DNA from: Ruegeria sp. A3M17
Lineage (GTDB): Bacteria; Pseudomonadota; Alphaproteobacteria; Rhodobacterales; Rhodobacteraceae
Assembly: GCF_003318255.1 (NCBI RefSeq)
Contig: NZ_QOCF01000006.1
Coordinates: 1-64,000, forward strand
DNA length: 64,000 nucleotides
Reading direction: 5' to 3'
Shown here one piece after another: positions 1-8,283 of the stretch. The position numbers and the translations under genes were made by a program. Position 1 is the stretch's first letter. Every line of letters starts with the position of its first letter. The notes under the pieces were generated by a model. The model saw only the letters and a program-made list of their open reading frames with translations. It was not told where the DNA came from and made no database searches.

Positions 1-655
1 CCACCTCGGGCTTTGCAGCATCGGCTTTTGCAGGCGCAGGCTGCGCCGCGACCGGCTTGGCCGGTGCAGGTTGAGCTGCGGCTGGCTTGGGTGCGGTTGG
101 TTTGGCCGGGGTCTTTGGCGCTGTGGTGTTCGCTGCCACAGGTTGCGGCTTGGCAACCGCTGCCGGTTTTGGCGCAGGTGTTTTTCTAGCAACCGCAGGC
201 GCAGCGGCTGGCTTTGGTTTGGCTGCCACAATGGGTTTAGCCGCCGGCTGCCCCTTGGCGACGGCAGGCTTGGCGGTAGGCTTTTCAGAAACTTCGGCCG
301 GTTTAACTGCCACTGGGGTGGGTTTGGTTACTGCAGCCACCGTTTTGGGCGCCGTTGGTTTGGATGATTCGACCTTGGGCTTTGCGGCGGCTTTCTTGCG
401 GGCCACAGGCTTGGGCTTGGCCACCACCGCAGGTTTTGCCTTGGCAACCGGTTTGGCCTTGGGCGCGGATTTTTCCGATGGTGCAACAGGGGCAGGAGCA
501 GCAGCGGACGCGTGCAAGGCACTAACAGACACAAACGGCAGCTCCATCGCCGAGCGGGTCAAAATCTGCATAATTTTCATTTGGTTGCTAACCGCATAGC
601 CGGCCATTCGGATGGCCGCAGCCTGAAATTCCAGCGGTTGGGAAATTGGATTCAT
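1..655 (-). CDS. Ala/Pro/Lys-rich protein with phasin-like N-terminus (partial, C-terminus outside window)
   Basis: An open frame of 218 codons runs from an ATG at 655 off the left edge with no stop. The start is preceded by AGGAG. Residues 1-40 look like a short amphipathic helical segment (SQPLEFQAAAIRMAGYAVSN...), reminiscent of polyhydroxyalkanoate-granule phasins. From about residue 50 the protein is low complexity, made of Ala, Pro and Lys with repeated AKP/APK/AAKP units, as in histone H1-like or phasin tails. A DNA-binding or granule-binding role is possible but only inferred. The plus-strand frames across this region are mirror images of the repeat and not genes. Confidence 0.6.
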   Translation of the reverse strand, partial: MNPISQPLEFQAAAIRMAGYAVSNQMKIMQILTRSAMELPFVSVSALHASAAAPAPVAPSEKSAPKAKPVAKAKPAVVAKPKPVARKKAAAKPKVESSKPTAPKTVAAVTKPTPVAVKPAEVSEKPTAKPAVAKGQPAAKPIVAAKPKPAAAPAVARKTPAPKPAAVAKPQPVAANTTAPKTPAKPTAPKPAAAQPAPAKPVAAQPAPAKADAAKPEV

Positions 656-935
656 ACTTTAGTTCTCCTCTGAAAGCGATGCAGCCTGCAAAAGAGTGAA
701 TTGAGCTGCCCGTCCCGATTTTTCGGGCGGATCAAGCAGTCACGAAGTCCTGAGCGTCGCACGTCTCAGCTTCCTTTCAGAGTGGCAGACGCACGAACAG
801 AAATTCGCCTGCCACGGCTGCATTCCACACCAGTGTTACTTGAACGACCGTGCAAATGCAGCACGAATTGCCGCGCTGCGGCGGAAAACCGCTCTTAGTC
901 TAAAAGTGATACTTTATTGATCTACCCTGCCTCGT

Positions 936-2039
936 CTACCCGACATGGAACAGGGTGGTGAACAGCCGCGGGTCCAGGCTGGGTGACACAAAGGTCGGAC
1001 CTTCGGTCAGAACCGACACCGCATCGTGGCTGTGCAGGCTTTCCTGGTGGCTTGCGACCACGCGGAAATCGCCGATATGGTGATCGGCCAACAATTCGGC
1101 ACAGAACAGCCGGGCGGCGTCTTCGACAAAGATCGGATTGGCCGCATTAAGCTCGGCAAAGGCCTGTTCATCCTCGCGTTTGACCATCACCTGCGTTTCT
1201 GTCGGAACGGCACGGCGGCACAAAGCAATCAGATCCTCGAACCACAGGCAATCCGTGTCGCAATCGACAACAACAGAAATCCGCGCCACTGAACGTTGCG
1301 AATGCGGTGTGGCCAGCTGTCCACGTGTTGCGCGTGCATGCTCGCTGAGTTCCAGCGAACAGGGACATGTTGAGGAATATACATAGTCCAGATGCATGAT
1401 CTTTTGGCGCACTCCTCCCTGTTCAACCAGCTCAAGTGCGATGTCGTAATACTGGTACCCTTCCAATCCGGACCGCAGGCTTTGCACACGATCGGGATAG
1501 GAAAACCGCATCTGGATACGGGCGTCAAAGCTGTCCAGATCGGTCATATAGTCATCCAGCGCGGCCTCCATGACCTCAAAGCTGAACGTACGCTCGGCGT
1601 GTTTGTAAAACGAGCGCATGATCCGGGACATGTTGATGCCCTTCTTTTCGGCATCCAGGCTGACAGTCCCGGTCACCGAGGTCTCAAGCGTCAGGTCATC
1701 GCCGCGCTTGCGATGAAACCGGATCGGCAGGCGGAAATTCGAGATACCAACATGCTGGATTTGCTGCTTTGCGCCCCGGATCAGACTGGACGGGCCATTC
1801 TGCAAATCCGGCAAGGTCGCGCGATACGCACTGTCGACCGTGAACCCACCTGGGTATTCGCGCGACAGGGACGGATAGTTCACGGGCACCAGACCAGGCA
1901 CAAGGCGCGCAATTGCCGGGTCGAGCTGGCTGATCTCGGCCTCAGTTGCGGACTCGGCCCATTTGCGCAGCGTCTTCAGAGCGGCTGCGGCTTCGTCATT
2001 GTCGGGCATATCCTCAATGTCGCGGGGGTGCACGTTCAT
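936..2039 (-). CDS. folE2: GTP cyclohydrolase I type IB (FolE2)
   Basis: 367 aa, the usual FolE2 length. It converts GTP to 7,8-dihydroneopterin triphosphate, the first step of folate synthesis. Family signatures include the block at about residues 134-142 (GINMSRIMR) and the STCPCS segment with C225 and C227, the likely metal-binding cysteine region. FolE2 is the metal-promiscuous alternative to zinc-dependent FolE and is often used under zinc limitation, but I saw no clear Zur box upstream. The upstream gap (2040-2208) holds a short palindrome ATGAC-GTAA-GTCAT of unknown meaning. It lies downstream of metZ on the same strand but 169 bp away, so it is probably transcribed separately. Confidence 0.93.
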   Translation of the reverse strand: MNVHPRDIEDMPDNDEAAAALKTLRKWAESATEAEISQLDPAIARLVPGLVPVNYPSLSREYPGGFTVDSAYRATLPDLQNGPSSLIRGAKQQIQHVGISNFRLPIRFHRKRGDDLTLETSVTGTVSLDAEKKGINMSRIMRSFYKHAERTFSFEVMEAALDDYMTDLDSFDARIQMRFSYPDRVQSLRSGLEGYQYYDIALELVEQGGVRQKIMHLDYVYSSTCPCSLELSEHARATRGQLATPHSQRSVARISVVVDCDTDCLWFEDLIALCRRAVPTETQVMVKREDEQAFAELNAANPIFVEDAARLFCAELLADHHIGDFRVVASHQESLHSHDAVSVLTEGPTFVSPSLDPRLFTTLFHVG

Positions 2040-2208
2040 CGATCGGGTTCCTCGGTTGGTCGCCGAACCTTATTCGCGTTCGGCTTGCTTTCCAGTGTAG
2101 CTTTATACGCTGAAAAACACAGCCCGGATCGAAATTCGGCTAAAATCGCATGACTTACGTCATTTTCACCTAGGTTCGACCCGGTTGTCAGTAAACCACC
2201 GCCGCAAT

Positions 2209-3399
2209 TTAACGTTGCGACACGTCCAGCGCATGCTTGATGTCTGCAAGCAGATCGCCCGCATCCTCCAACCCTACGGAAAAACGGATCAGGCCGGGTG
2301 TGATGCCCAACTCGTCCTTCTGATCGTCGCTCAGACGCTGGTGCGTTGTCGTGGCCGGGTGTGTCGCAATCGACTTGGCATCGCCCAGATTGTTCGAAAT
2401 GACAGGGATCGTCAGCGCGTTCAGGAACGCAAACGCTGCGTCCTTGCCGCCCTTGATGTCCAGCGACAGAACAGTTCCGCCTTTGCCGCCCAATTGGGCT
2501 TGGACCAACGCGTTTTGCGCATGGGTTTTCAGACCCGGATAAAGCGTGCGTTCCAGCGCCGGATGCCCCTCAAGCGCTTCGGCAATGGTCTGTGCCGTCT
2601 CGGCCTGAGCGTTAACGCGCAGCGCCATCGTTTCCAGACCTTTCAGCATGACCCAAGCGTTGAACGGGCTCAGCGCACCACCGGTGTGCTTCAGATAGGG
2701 CTCGACCGTTCCCCGGATGAAATCCTTGGTGCCAATGATGACACCGCCCAAAGCACGCCCCTGCCCGTCGATATGTTTGGTCGCGGAATAGACCACGACA
2801 TCCGCCCCCTGTTCGATCGCGCGCGAAAAAACCGGGGTCGAAAACACATTGTCCACGATGACAAGCGCGCCAACCGCATGGGCCAGTTTGGCAACCGCCT
2901 CGATATCAATGACCTCAAGCGTCGGGTTTGACATGGATTCAAAGAAAACCGCCTTGGTCTTAGGGCGGATCGCCGCTTTCCAGGCGTCCAGATCGGTACC
3001 GTCAACAAAGGTGACGTCCACGCCATAACGGGCAAGGATGTTTTCGAGGATATACAGACAGGACCCAAACAGTGCCTTGGCCGACACCACATGGTCGCCG
3101 GCCTGCAGCATCGAGGTCAGCGCCGCATTCACAGCTGCCATGCCGGACGCGGTGGCAAACGCATCCTCGCCACCTTCCAGCGCCGCGATGCGCTGTTCGA
3201 ACATCGAAACGGTCGGGTTGCCATAGCGGGCATAGATGAATTCATCCGGGCCGGATTCGATGAACCGCGCCTCGGCTTGTTCGGCTGTCTCATAGACGAA
3301 GCCCTGTGTCAGAAAAATTGCTTCGCTGACTTCGTTATATTGGCTGCGACGGATGCCGCCATGGACGGCTTGGGTGCGTTTGTTCCAGCTCTCGCTCAT
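2209..3399 (-). CDS. metZ: O-succinylhomoserine sulfhydrylase (Cys/Met metabolism PLP enzyme)
   Basis: 396 aa PLP-dependent enzyme of the cystathionine gamma-synthase family. It makes homocysteine from O-succinylhomoserine and sulfide for methionine synthesis. Visible features are the Y-R-Y-G-N-P motif around residue 58, the phosphate-binding SGMAA at 85-89, the DN pair at 183-184, and the PLP lysine K208 in SATKHIDGQG. The start ATG at 3399 follows GAGAGGAATGAG. The SAM-II riboswitch and terminator in its leader support a methionine pathway role, which is why MetZ is preferred over a generic sulfhydrylase or MetB. Confidence 0.93.
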   Translation of the reverse strand: MSESWNKRTQAVHGGIRRSQYNEVSEAIFLTQGFVYETAEQAEARFIESGPDEFIYARYGNPTVSMFEQRIAALEGGEDAFATASGMAAVNAALTSMLQAGDHVVSAKALFGSCLYILENILARYGVDVTFVDGTDLDAWKAAIRPKTKAVFFESMSNPTLEVIDIEAVAKLAHAVGALVIVDNVFSTPVFSRAIEQGADVVVYSATKHIDGQGRALGGVIIGTKDFIRGTVEPYLKHTGGALSPFNAWVMLKGLETMALRVNAQAETAQTIAEALEGHPALERTLYPGLKTHAQNALVQAQLGGKGGTVLSLDIKGGKDAAFAFLNALTIPVISNNLGDAKSIATHPATTTHQRLSDDQKDELGITPGLIRFSVGLEDAGDLLADIKHALDVSQR

Positions 3400-3434
3400 C
3401 TCATTCCTCTCGACCCTTGTCTGGCAAGGGCATC

Positions 3435-3467
3435 AAAAAAACCCCAGACGCGGTCAAGCGAAAGGGG
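3435..3467 (-). terminator. Hairpin plus T7 tract in the metZ leader (likely riboswitch expression platform)
   Basis: Read on the minus strand, CCCC pairs with GGGG and an inner CGC pairs with GCG, with a TTT/TCT internal loop between them. Seven T residues follow at once (3441-3435). It lies between the SAM-II aptamer and the metZ start, where an attenuator is expected. No competing antiterminator was worked out, so control at the level of translation remains possible. Confidence 0.6.
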
Positions 3468-3481
3468 CCTTTCATCCTGAC

Positions 3482-3535
3482 CTTTTAGCGGTGTTGTTTA
3501 GCGTGGCCCGCAATCCGGTAACAAATCGCCACGTA
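3482..3535 (-). promoter_or_regulatory. SAM-II riboswitch (metA/metZ type)
   Basis: The minus strand carries the SAM-II core in order: CGTGGCGATTTG, then CCGG, then GCCACG closing the first stem, then CTAAACAA, and finally CGCTAAA. The CGTGG/CCACG stem and the conserved pseudoknot-forming segments match the class known from alphaproteobacterial metA and metZ leaders. It ends about 82 nt before the metZ start. S-adenosylmethionine binding should lower metZ expression. The match is by memory of the consensus, not by a covariance model. Confidence 0.92.
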
Positions 3536-3663
3536 GCTTCTGCGATGCAAATACGCCGCGCACTCTTGGCCGTCAAGCCCGGTTGCCCTGTGTCACGCTT
3601 TCGTAACCGCCTCTTGCCGATTGCGCAGAATACCGCATGATCGCCTCAACCTGAGGAGGCACC

Positions 3664-4353
3664 ATGATCGATCTGTATTTCTGGCCCACGCCGAATGGCT
3701 GGAAGGCGTCCATCGCTTTGGAAGAGATGGACCTTCCCTACACCACCCACCTTGTCAATATCGGCAAGGGTGATCAGTTCGACCCCGAGTTCCTGAAAAT
3801 TGCGCCCAACAACCGGATGCCTGCCATCGTTGACCCGGACGGCCCGGATGGCGCACCCATCTCGGTGTTCGAAAGCGGCGCGATCCTGATGTATCTCGCT
3901 CGCAAGACCGGGCGCTTTTATGGCAAAACCGAACGTGACCGGATCGCCGTCGAGGAATGGCTGATGTGGCAAATGGGCGGCGTCGGCCCAATGGCCGGTC
4001 AGGCGCATCACTTCCTGAAATACGCGCCAAACCTCGAGCCGCCGCAGGACCTGCCCTATGCCAAGGACCGCTACCGCGCTGAGGTCGCGCGGCTGTACGG
4101 AGTATTGGACCGGCGGTTGGCCCAAAATGAATACGTCGCGGGCGATTTCTATTCCATCGTCGACATGTCGATCTGGGGCTGGGCCAGCCTATGGGAAGGC
4201 CAGCAGCAGGTGCTGGAGGACAAACCCCATTTCACCCGCTGGCTTGAGACGGTAAGTGCCCGTCCGGGCGTTCAAGCCGGGCGCGCGTTACACGCCGAGA
4301 TGCGTGGCGATCACAGGGACAAGCAGGCGCAGGGGGTATTGTTTAAGCGTTAA
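3664..4353 (+). CDS. Glutathione S-transferase, Nu-class (YfcG/YghU-like)
   Basis: 229 aa with an N-terminal thioredoxin fold (about 1-85) and a C-terminal helical domain. The early motif PTPNGWK matches the TPN active-site motif of E. coli YfcG/YghU, which act as glutathione-dependent disulfide reductases. FESGAILMYLA near residue 75 is the glutathione-binding ESxAI motif. The ATG at 3664 follows CTGAGGAGGCACC, a strong ribosome site. It starts about 130 bp from the metZ riboswitch in divergent orientation. The substrate cannot be read from sequence. Confidence 0.88.
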   Translation: MIDLYFWPTPNGWKASIALEEMDLPYTTHLVNIGKGDQFDPEFLKIAPNNRMPAIVDPDGPDGAPISVFESGAILMYLARKTGRFYGKTERDRIAVEEWLMWQMGGVGPMAGQAHHFLKYAPNLEPPQDLPYAKDRYRAEVARLYGVLDRRLAQNEYVAGDFYSIVDMSIWGWASLWEGQQQVLEDKPHFTRWLETVSARPGVQAGRALHAEMRGDHRDKQAQGVLFKR

Positions 4354-4753
4354 GGCACGTTGATCCAATGTCCGCTAAGAGCCCGAAGCGGAAGTGCATA
4401 AAAGCACAAAATACGGTTAGGTCGGTTGAGTGAGTTAACCGGAGTGTTCAAAGTTCCGCGCAATTTTTCGGTCGAGAGCAATGGTGAGATTTTTCGTCTG
4501 TTTCCGGAGTTATGCCAATACTCACAGACCCGTTTTCCAGACTGAATACGGGAGGGAAGAACGCGTGTGACAAGTTTTCGATCTTTGGAAAGCTCTCACC
4601 GATACAAGATATCAGGAACAAAAATCCGCAGGCGTTAGGTCGAAATGCAACCGCACGAACACGTTGCGATTACGTCAGTCCTTCGGCCAGTTCGAGATTC
4701 CATAGTAGCGCCGCTGCCTCTGCGCTTTTGGCAGCAACACACACTGAGTCACG
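4354..4753. other. 400-bp gap without a convincing gene
   Basis: The interval lies between the convergent GST and sulfatase genes and is AT-richer than its surroundings. It contains an imperfect hairpin (CGGTT...AACCG near 4423-4441) that could end GST transcription but lacks a T tract. A 95-codon frame at 4512-4799 overlaps the sulfatase 3' end, has no ribosome site, and shows no recognisable protein. The gap may be degraded DNA at the edge of an acquired segment. Confidence 0.5.
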
Positions 4754-6514
4754 TTACTTTCCCACGACTGTCCAAGGATTCCAGTCTTCTGCGACCTGAA
4801 TGATGCCCATCTCGTCCGCATAACTCTGGTAAATCGCTTTCAACTCTTCGAGTTTATCGGGAAATTTGTCTTCAAGGGGCGTAGTTTCACCCGGGTCAGC
4901 GACGATGTCATAGAGGTGCCATTCCCCGCTTCCAAACATGCCCGTGCGGATGCGTACTGCTTTGTGGTTCCCTTTGACCACATAAGTATTGCCAAAGAGC
5001 TCGAATGCGACCCATTGGTCCTCAGTGCGCACATGGTCTTTCTTGCCTTCTAGGAAACCTCGCATCGAAACACCGGTGGGTTTGACCTTGTTAGGCGCTT
5101 CGTATCTTTTGCCCTCCGCTTCGACACCTGCGTAGTCGAGGATGGTCATAGGGACATCCTTTATGCTGGCGACGGCATTCGTGCTCTGACCTGCGTTAGG
5201 GAATTCGTAGCCGGCGGGTGGTTTGATCATGAATGGAACGCGCACGCCACCTTCTGACACGTAGGCTTTCCAGAAGGTCAACACACCTGTTGAAGCGTTT
5301 GCCCACGTGGTGCCGATCTGCCAAAGTGCCTGTTCGGACCCGATTGCTTCAAGGCTCTGGTCGTAGTTTGCCTCCACCCATTTACTCAGGAGCGGGTTGC
5401 TTAATTTGCCGCGAAAGTCGGTCCCTTCCGGACCGTTGTCGGTCAAATAGACGACGAGCGTGTTGTCGAGTTCGTCGACAGACTCCAAGTAGTCGAACAA
5501 CTTCTGGATGTGTTGGTCTTGCGAGTCGATCATCGCGGCATAAGTGGCCATGATCCTTGCCTGGTATTTCTGTTGGTCCTCAGAGAGAGATGACCACGGA
5601 ACAACAAGATTGTCGGAGTTGTCCGCCTTTCCGTCGTGGTAATTCGCGGACTGCGAGATGACGCCATGTTTGATCAAGGATGCGTAGCGTTGCTCACGCA
5701 GACCTTCGTACCCGAGTTTTAGGTACATGTCATAATATTTGTCGATCAGGTCATTGGGGGCTTGAATAGGGAAGTGCGCAGTTGTGAAAGCCATATAGGC
5801 AAAGAATGGCTTTCCGGTTTCCTGTCCTTCTTTCAGGAACTCGATCATCTTCGAAGTATAAAGATTGTTCGAATACACGCCTTCTGGGCGCGTCACCAGT
5901 TTGTCATCCTCATGGAATTCTTCCTGAGAGATTTTTGGGATCTGACCGTTCTTGATAGCCTCTGCTGTTTCAGGATCCTTCGAATCGGGAAGCATTACTT
6001 CCTGGTTCCAATGGTTGGACCCACCTACGTAAATACCATAGCTCCTATCAAATCCCCACGCATTCGGACCACGCCCGGTATTGCGTGTCGGGTGTCCCGA
6101 GTGCCACTTGCCTGTCGTGTAGGTGTTGTATCCGGCATCCTGCAGAAGTTGCGCGATCGTGACAGCATTGTCGGTCAGATATCCCTCATACCCGGGCTTT
6201 CCAGCCGCGTCGGGGTAAACAGCATAATCGAAAGCCGCTAACCCGACTTGAATGTTGTTTGCACCCGTCAATATCTCGGATCGGGAGACTGAACACACGG
6301 GTGTGGCACGAAAATTTGTAAACTTCAGTCCTTCTGAGGCAAGCGCATCAAGAGTCGGAGTTTCAATTTCGGAGCCGAAAGGACCGATGTCCGCAAAGCC
6401 CATGTCATCGCCAAGGATCAGAAGTACGTTAGGACGTTCATCCGCCAAAGTTGTTTGTGGAGAAGCTGCCCAAAGTAGCAGCGTCACTAGTTTTGCAAGA
6501 CTGAATTTTCTCAT
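4754..6514 (-). CDS. Periplasmic arylsulfatase-family enzyme with atypical C-S-V-S-R motif
   Basis: 586 aa with a signal peptide (about residues 1-24). The alkaline phosphatase-superfamily metal motif is present (GDDMG, D36/D37), as are TTGKWH (K136, H138) and a TDNGPEGTDFRG metal-site segment. These place it among sulfate-ester hydrolases. The residue normally converted to formylglycine is C74, but the motif reads C74-S-V-S-R78 instead of the usual C-x-P/A-x-R. No formylglycine-generating enzyme or anSME gene is nearby. The gene is AT-richer than its neighbours, which suggests transfer. Family assignment is firm; sulfatase activity is less certain. Confidence 0.85.
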   Translation of the reverse strand: MRKFSLAKLVTLLLWAASPQTTLADERPNVLLILGDDMGFADIGPFGSEIETPTLDALASEGLKFTNFRATPVCSVSRSEILTGANNIQVGLAAFDYAVYPDAAGKPGYEGYLTDNAVTIAQLLQDAGYNTYTTGKWHSGHPTRNTGRGPNAWGFDRSYGIYVGGSNHWNQEVMLPDSKDPETAEAIKNGQIPKISQEEFHEDDKLVTRPEGVYSNNLYTSKMIEFLKEGQETGKPFFAYMAFTTAHFPIQAPNDLIDKYYDMYLKLGYEGLREQRYASLIKHGVISQSANYHDGKADNSDNLVVPWSSLSEDQQKYQARIMATYAAMIDSQDQHIQKLFDYLESVDELDNTLVVYLTDNGPEGTDFRGKLSNPLLSKWVEANYDQSLEAIGSEQALWQIGTTWANASTGVLTFWKAYVSEGGVRVPFMIKPPAGYEFPNAGQSTNAVASIKDVPMTILDYAGVEAEGKRYEAPNKVKPTGVSMRGFLEGKKDHVRTEDQWVAFELFGNTYVVKGNHKAVRIRTGMFGSGEWHLYDIVADPGETTPLEDKFPDKLEELKAIYQSYADEMGIIQVAEDWNPWTVVGK

Positions 6515-6657
6515 CTGGTTTCCATTGCTTCAAAAAGGGTGCGCAATTCGTCACTAGGATTTCTACTTCACATAGCTTTACAGTTCCAGTTTCAAGGAAG
6601 CCGACAACTCGTTCCACCAGCGCTAGGGTCAACGGCAGCATAGTCCGCTCTGCGGAC

Positions 6658-7029
6658 CTATCCCTCCCCCCGCACCAGCACATCCAGCATGCCCGAGATA
6701 TCCTCGACCTCTTCCGCGATCACATGGGTCACCGAATGTGCCCGCTGCATCCGGCCCGTGACCCGCAGCAGCCGCCCCGAGATCACCGCCCGGCGGAAGG
6801 TTTCGTAGATTTTACGCCAGACCACCACGTTCACGATGCCGGTCTCATCCTCGAGCGTGACAAAGATCACCCCCTTGGCCGTCCCGGGCCTCTGCCGCAG
6901 GATCACCAGCCCCGCGACCGCCACCAGCGCACCCTCGGGCGGGTCGTCCAGACGATTGGCCGGCAGACACGCGGGCGGGCGTGGCCAGTCGCGGTTTGAC
7001 ACCGCAGAGGGAGCAGGAGCTACAATCAT
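6658..7029 (-). pseudogene. dnaE2: Remnant of dnaE2 (error-prone polymerase) C-terminus behind a LexA box
   Basis: A 123-codon frame whose residues about 35-115 match the C-terminal OB-fold end of DnaE2 (AGLVILRQRPGTAKG, then LEDETGIVNVVVW, ending with THVIAEEVEDIS). Intact DnaE2 is over 1,000 aa, so nearly the whole polymerase is missing, along with imuA and imuB that normally precede it. The first ~30 codons do not resemble DnaE2 and may be left from the operon's first gene. A LexA operator lies 2 bp upstream of the ATG, and no ribosome site is visible. I read this as a deletion that joined the SOS promoter to the dnaE2 tail. Confidence 0.82.
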
Positions 7030-7031
7030 GG

Positions 7032-7046
7032 GAACAAAAATAGAAC
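7032..7046 (-). promoter_or_regulatory. LexA operator (GTTC-N7-GTTC)
   Basis: The minus strand reads GTTCTATTTTTGTTC, an exact match to the alphaproteobacterial LexA site of two GTTC direct repeats seven bases apart. It lies directly ahead of the dnaE2 remnant. imuA-imuB-dnaE2 cassettes are classic LexA targets, so the site probably survives from that operon. It is about 110 bp from the divergent ferredoxin start and probably does not control it. Confidence 0.85.
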
Positions 7047-7090
7047 AAACAACGGGAAAGTCCAGTCACGGCATGCTGAGACGCAAATGA

Positions 7091-7479
<389 letters not shown>

Positions 7480-7480
<1 letters not shown>

Positions 7481-8202
7481 TGCTTTTCAAAGCGATCGCG
7501 GCTGCCGCGATCGCAATTGGAATCTGTCCGAGCCAGACAAGATCTCAGCAGCCATGGCAGTATGAACCGCTGGGTTCGGCGGAGTACTCCGAACCCACTG
7601 CGCGATACCCGCACGGGGTACTTGGTGATCAGATCGAATACGGCGCTCTGATCCTGCAATATGCGCCGGAATGGGCGAAATACACAATCCGGCTGCCAAA
7701 AGAGCGCGTTTTCGAAGATATCCGACCGCGCCTGATTGATATTGACAACGATGGACGTCGCGAAGCTCTGGTGGTTGAAAGCCATCGTGATAAAGGTGCA
7801 CGGCTTGCAATCTACAATGGCGGCGGCCTGATCGCCGCTACGCCCCATATCGGAACCCGCTTTCGCTGGCTCGCTCCGGTCGGAGCGACAGACATGGATG
7901 GCGATGGCAACGTCGAGATCGCCTATGTCGATCGCCCTCACTTGGCCAAAACCCTGCGCATCTGGCGGTTTGCAGACGGCAAACTGACCGAAATCGCATC
8001 GCTGCCCAATCTCACCAATCACCGCATTGGAGAAGATTTCATCTCCGGCGGTCTACGCGATTGCGGCGGCACTCCGGAACTGATCCTCGCCAACGGCAAC
8101 TGGACACGCGTTATCAGCGTCTCCTACCAAAATGACTGGACCAAAACTGACCTCGGCGCATTCACAGGGCCACAAAGCCTAAACAATCCGCTCAAGTGCT
8201 GA
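7480..8202 (+). CDS. Exported protein with FG-GAP/VCBS-like repeats
   Basis: 240 aa with an N-terminal signal peptide (hydrophobic to about residue 16, then SQTRSQQ). Two calcium-type loops are visible, DIDNDGRREA (about residue 87) and DMDGDGNVEI (about 138), as in FG-GAP/VCBS beta-propeller repeats. It probably acts in the periplasm or outside the cell as a binding or structural protein. It shares one base with the ferredoxin stop, so the two are translationally coupled although no functional link is evident. Confidence 0.72.
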
Positions 8203-8270
8203 TCCGCCTCTTCATCTGGCCAAAAATATCCTGGGGGTGAGGCCGCAGGCCGAGGGGGCAAAGCCCCCTT
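8201..8270 (+). repeat. Interspersed GC-rich repeat, copy A
   Basis: A leader (GATCC, then ATCTGGCCAAAAATATCC, then TGGGGG) is followed by a perfect hairpin AGGGGGC-AAA-GCCCCCT. It fills the space between the convergent exported-protein gene and purD. Related copies occur at 13514-13577 and 30369-30443. The hairpin could also serve as a transcription end for both neighbours. Confidence 0.75.
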
Positions 8271-8283
8271 ACCTGCCGACCAC

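Noticed and set aside
87..599. 170-aa plus-strand frame over the Ala/Pro/Lys-rich gene
   Set aside because: It is the antisense of a low-complexity gene; its Ala/Gly-rich translation mirrors the repeat and it lacks a ribosome site.
2140..2160. ATGAC-GTAA-GTCAT palindrome upstream of folE2 considered as a Zur site
   Set aside because: It does not match the Zur box pattern I know and there is no second evidence.
4512..4799. 95-aa frame in the GST-sulfatase gap
   Set aside because: No ribosome site or recognisable domain, and it runs into the sulfatase 3' end.
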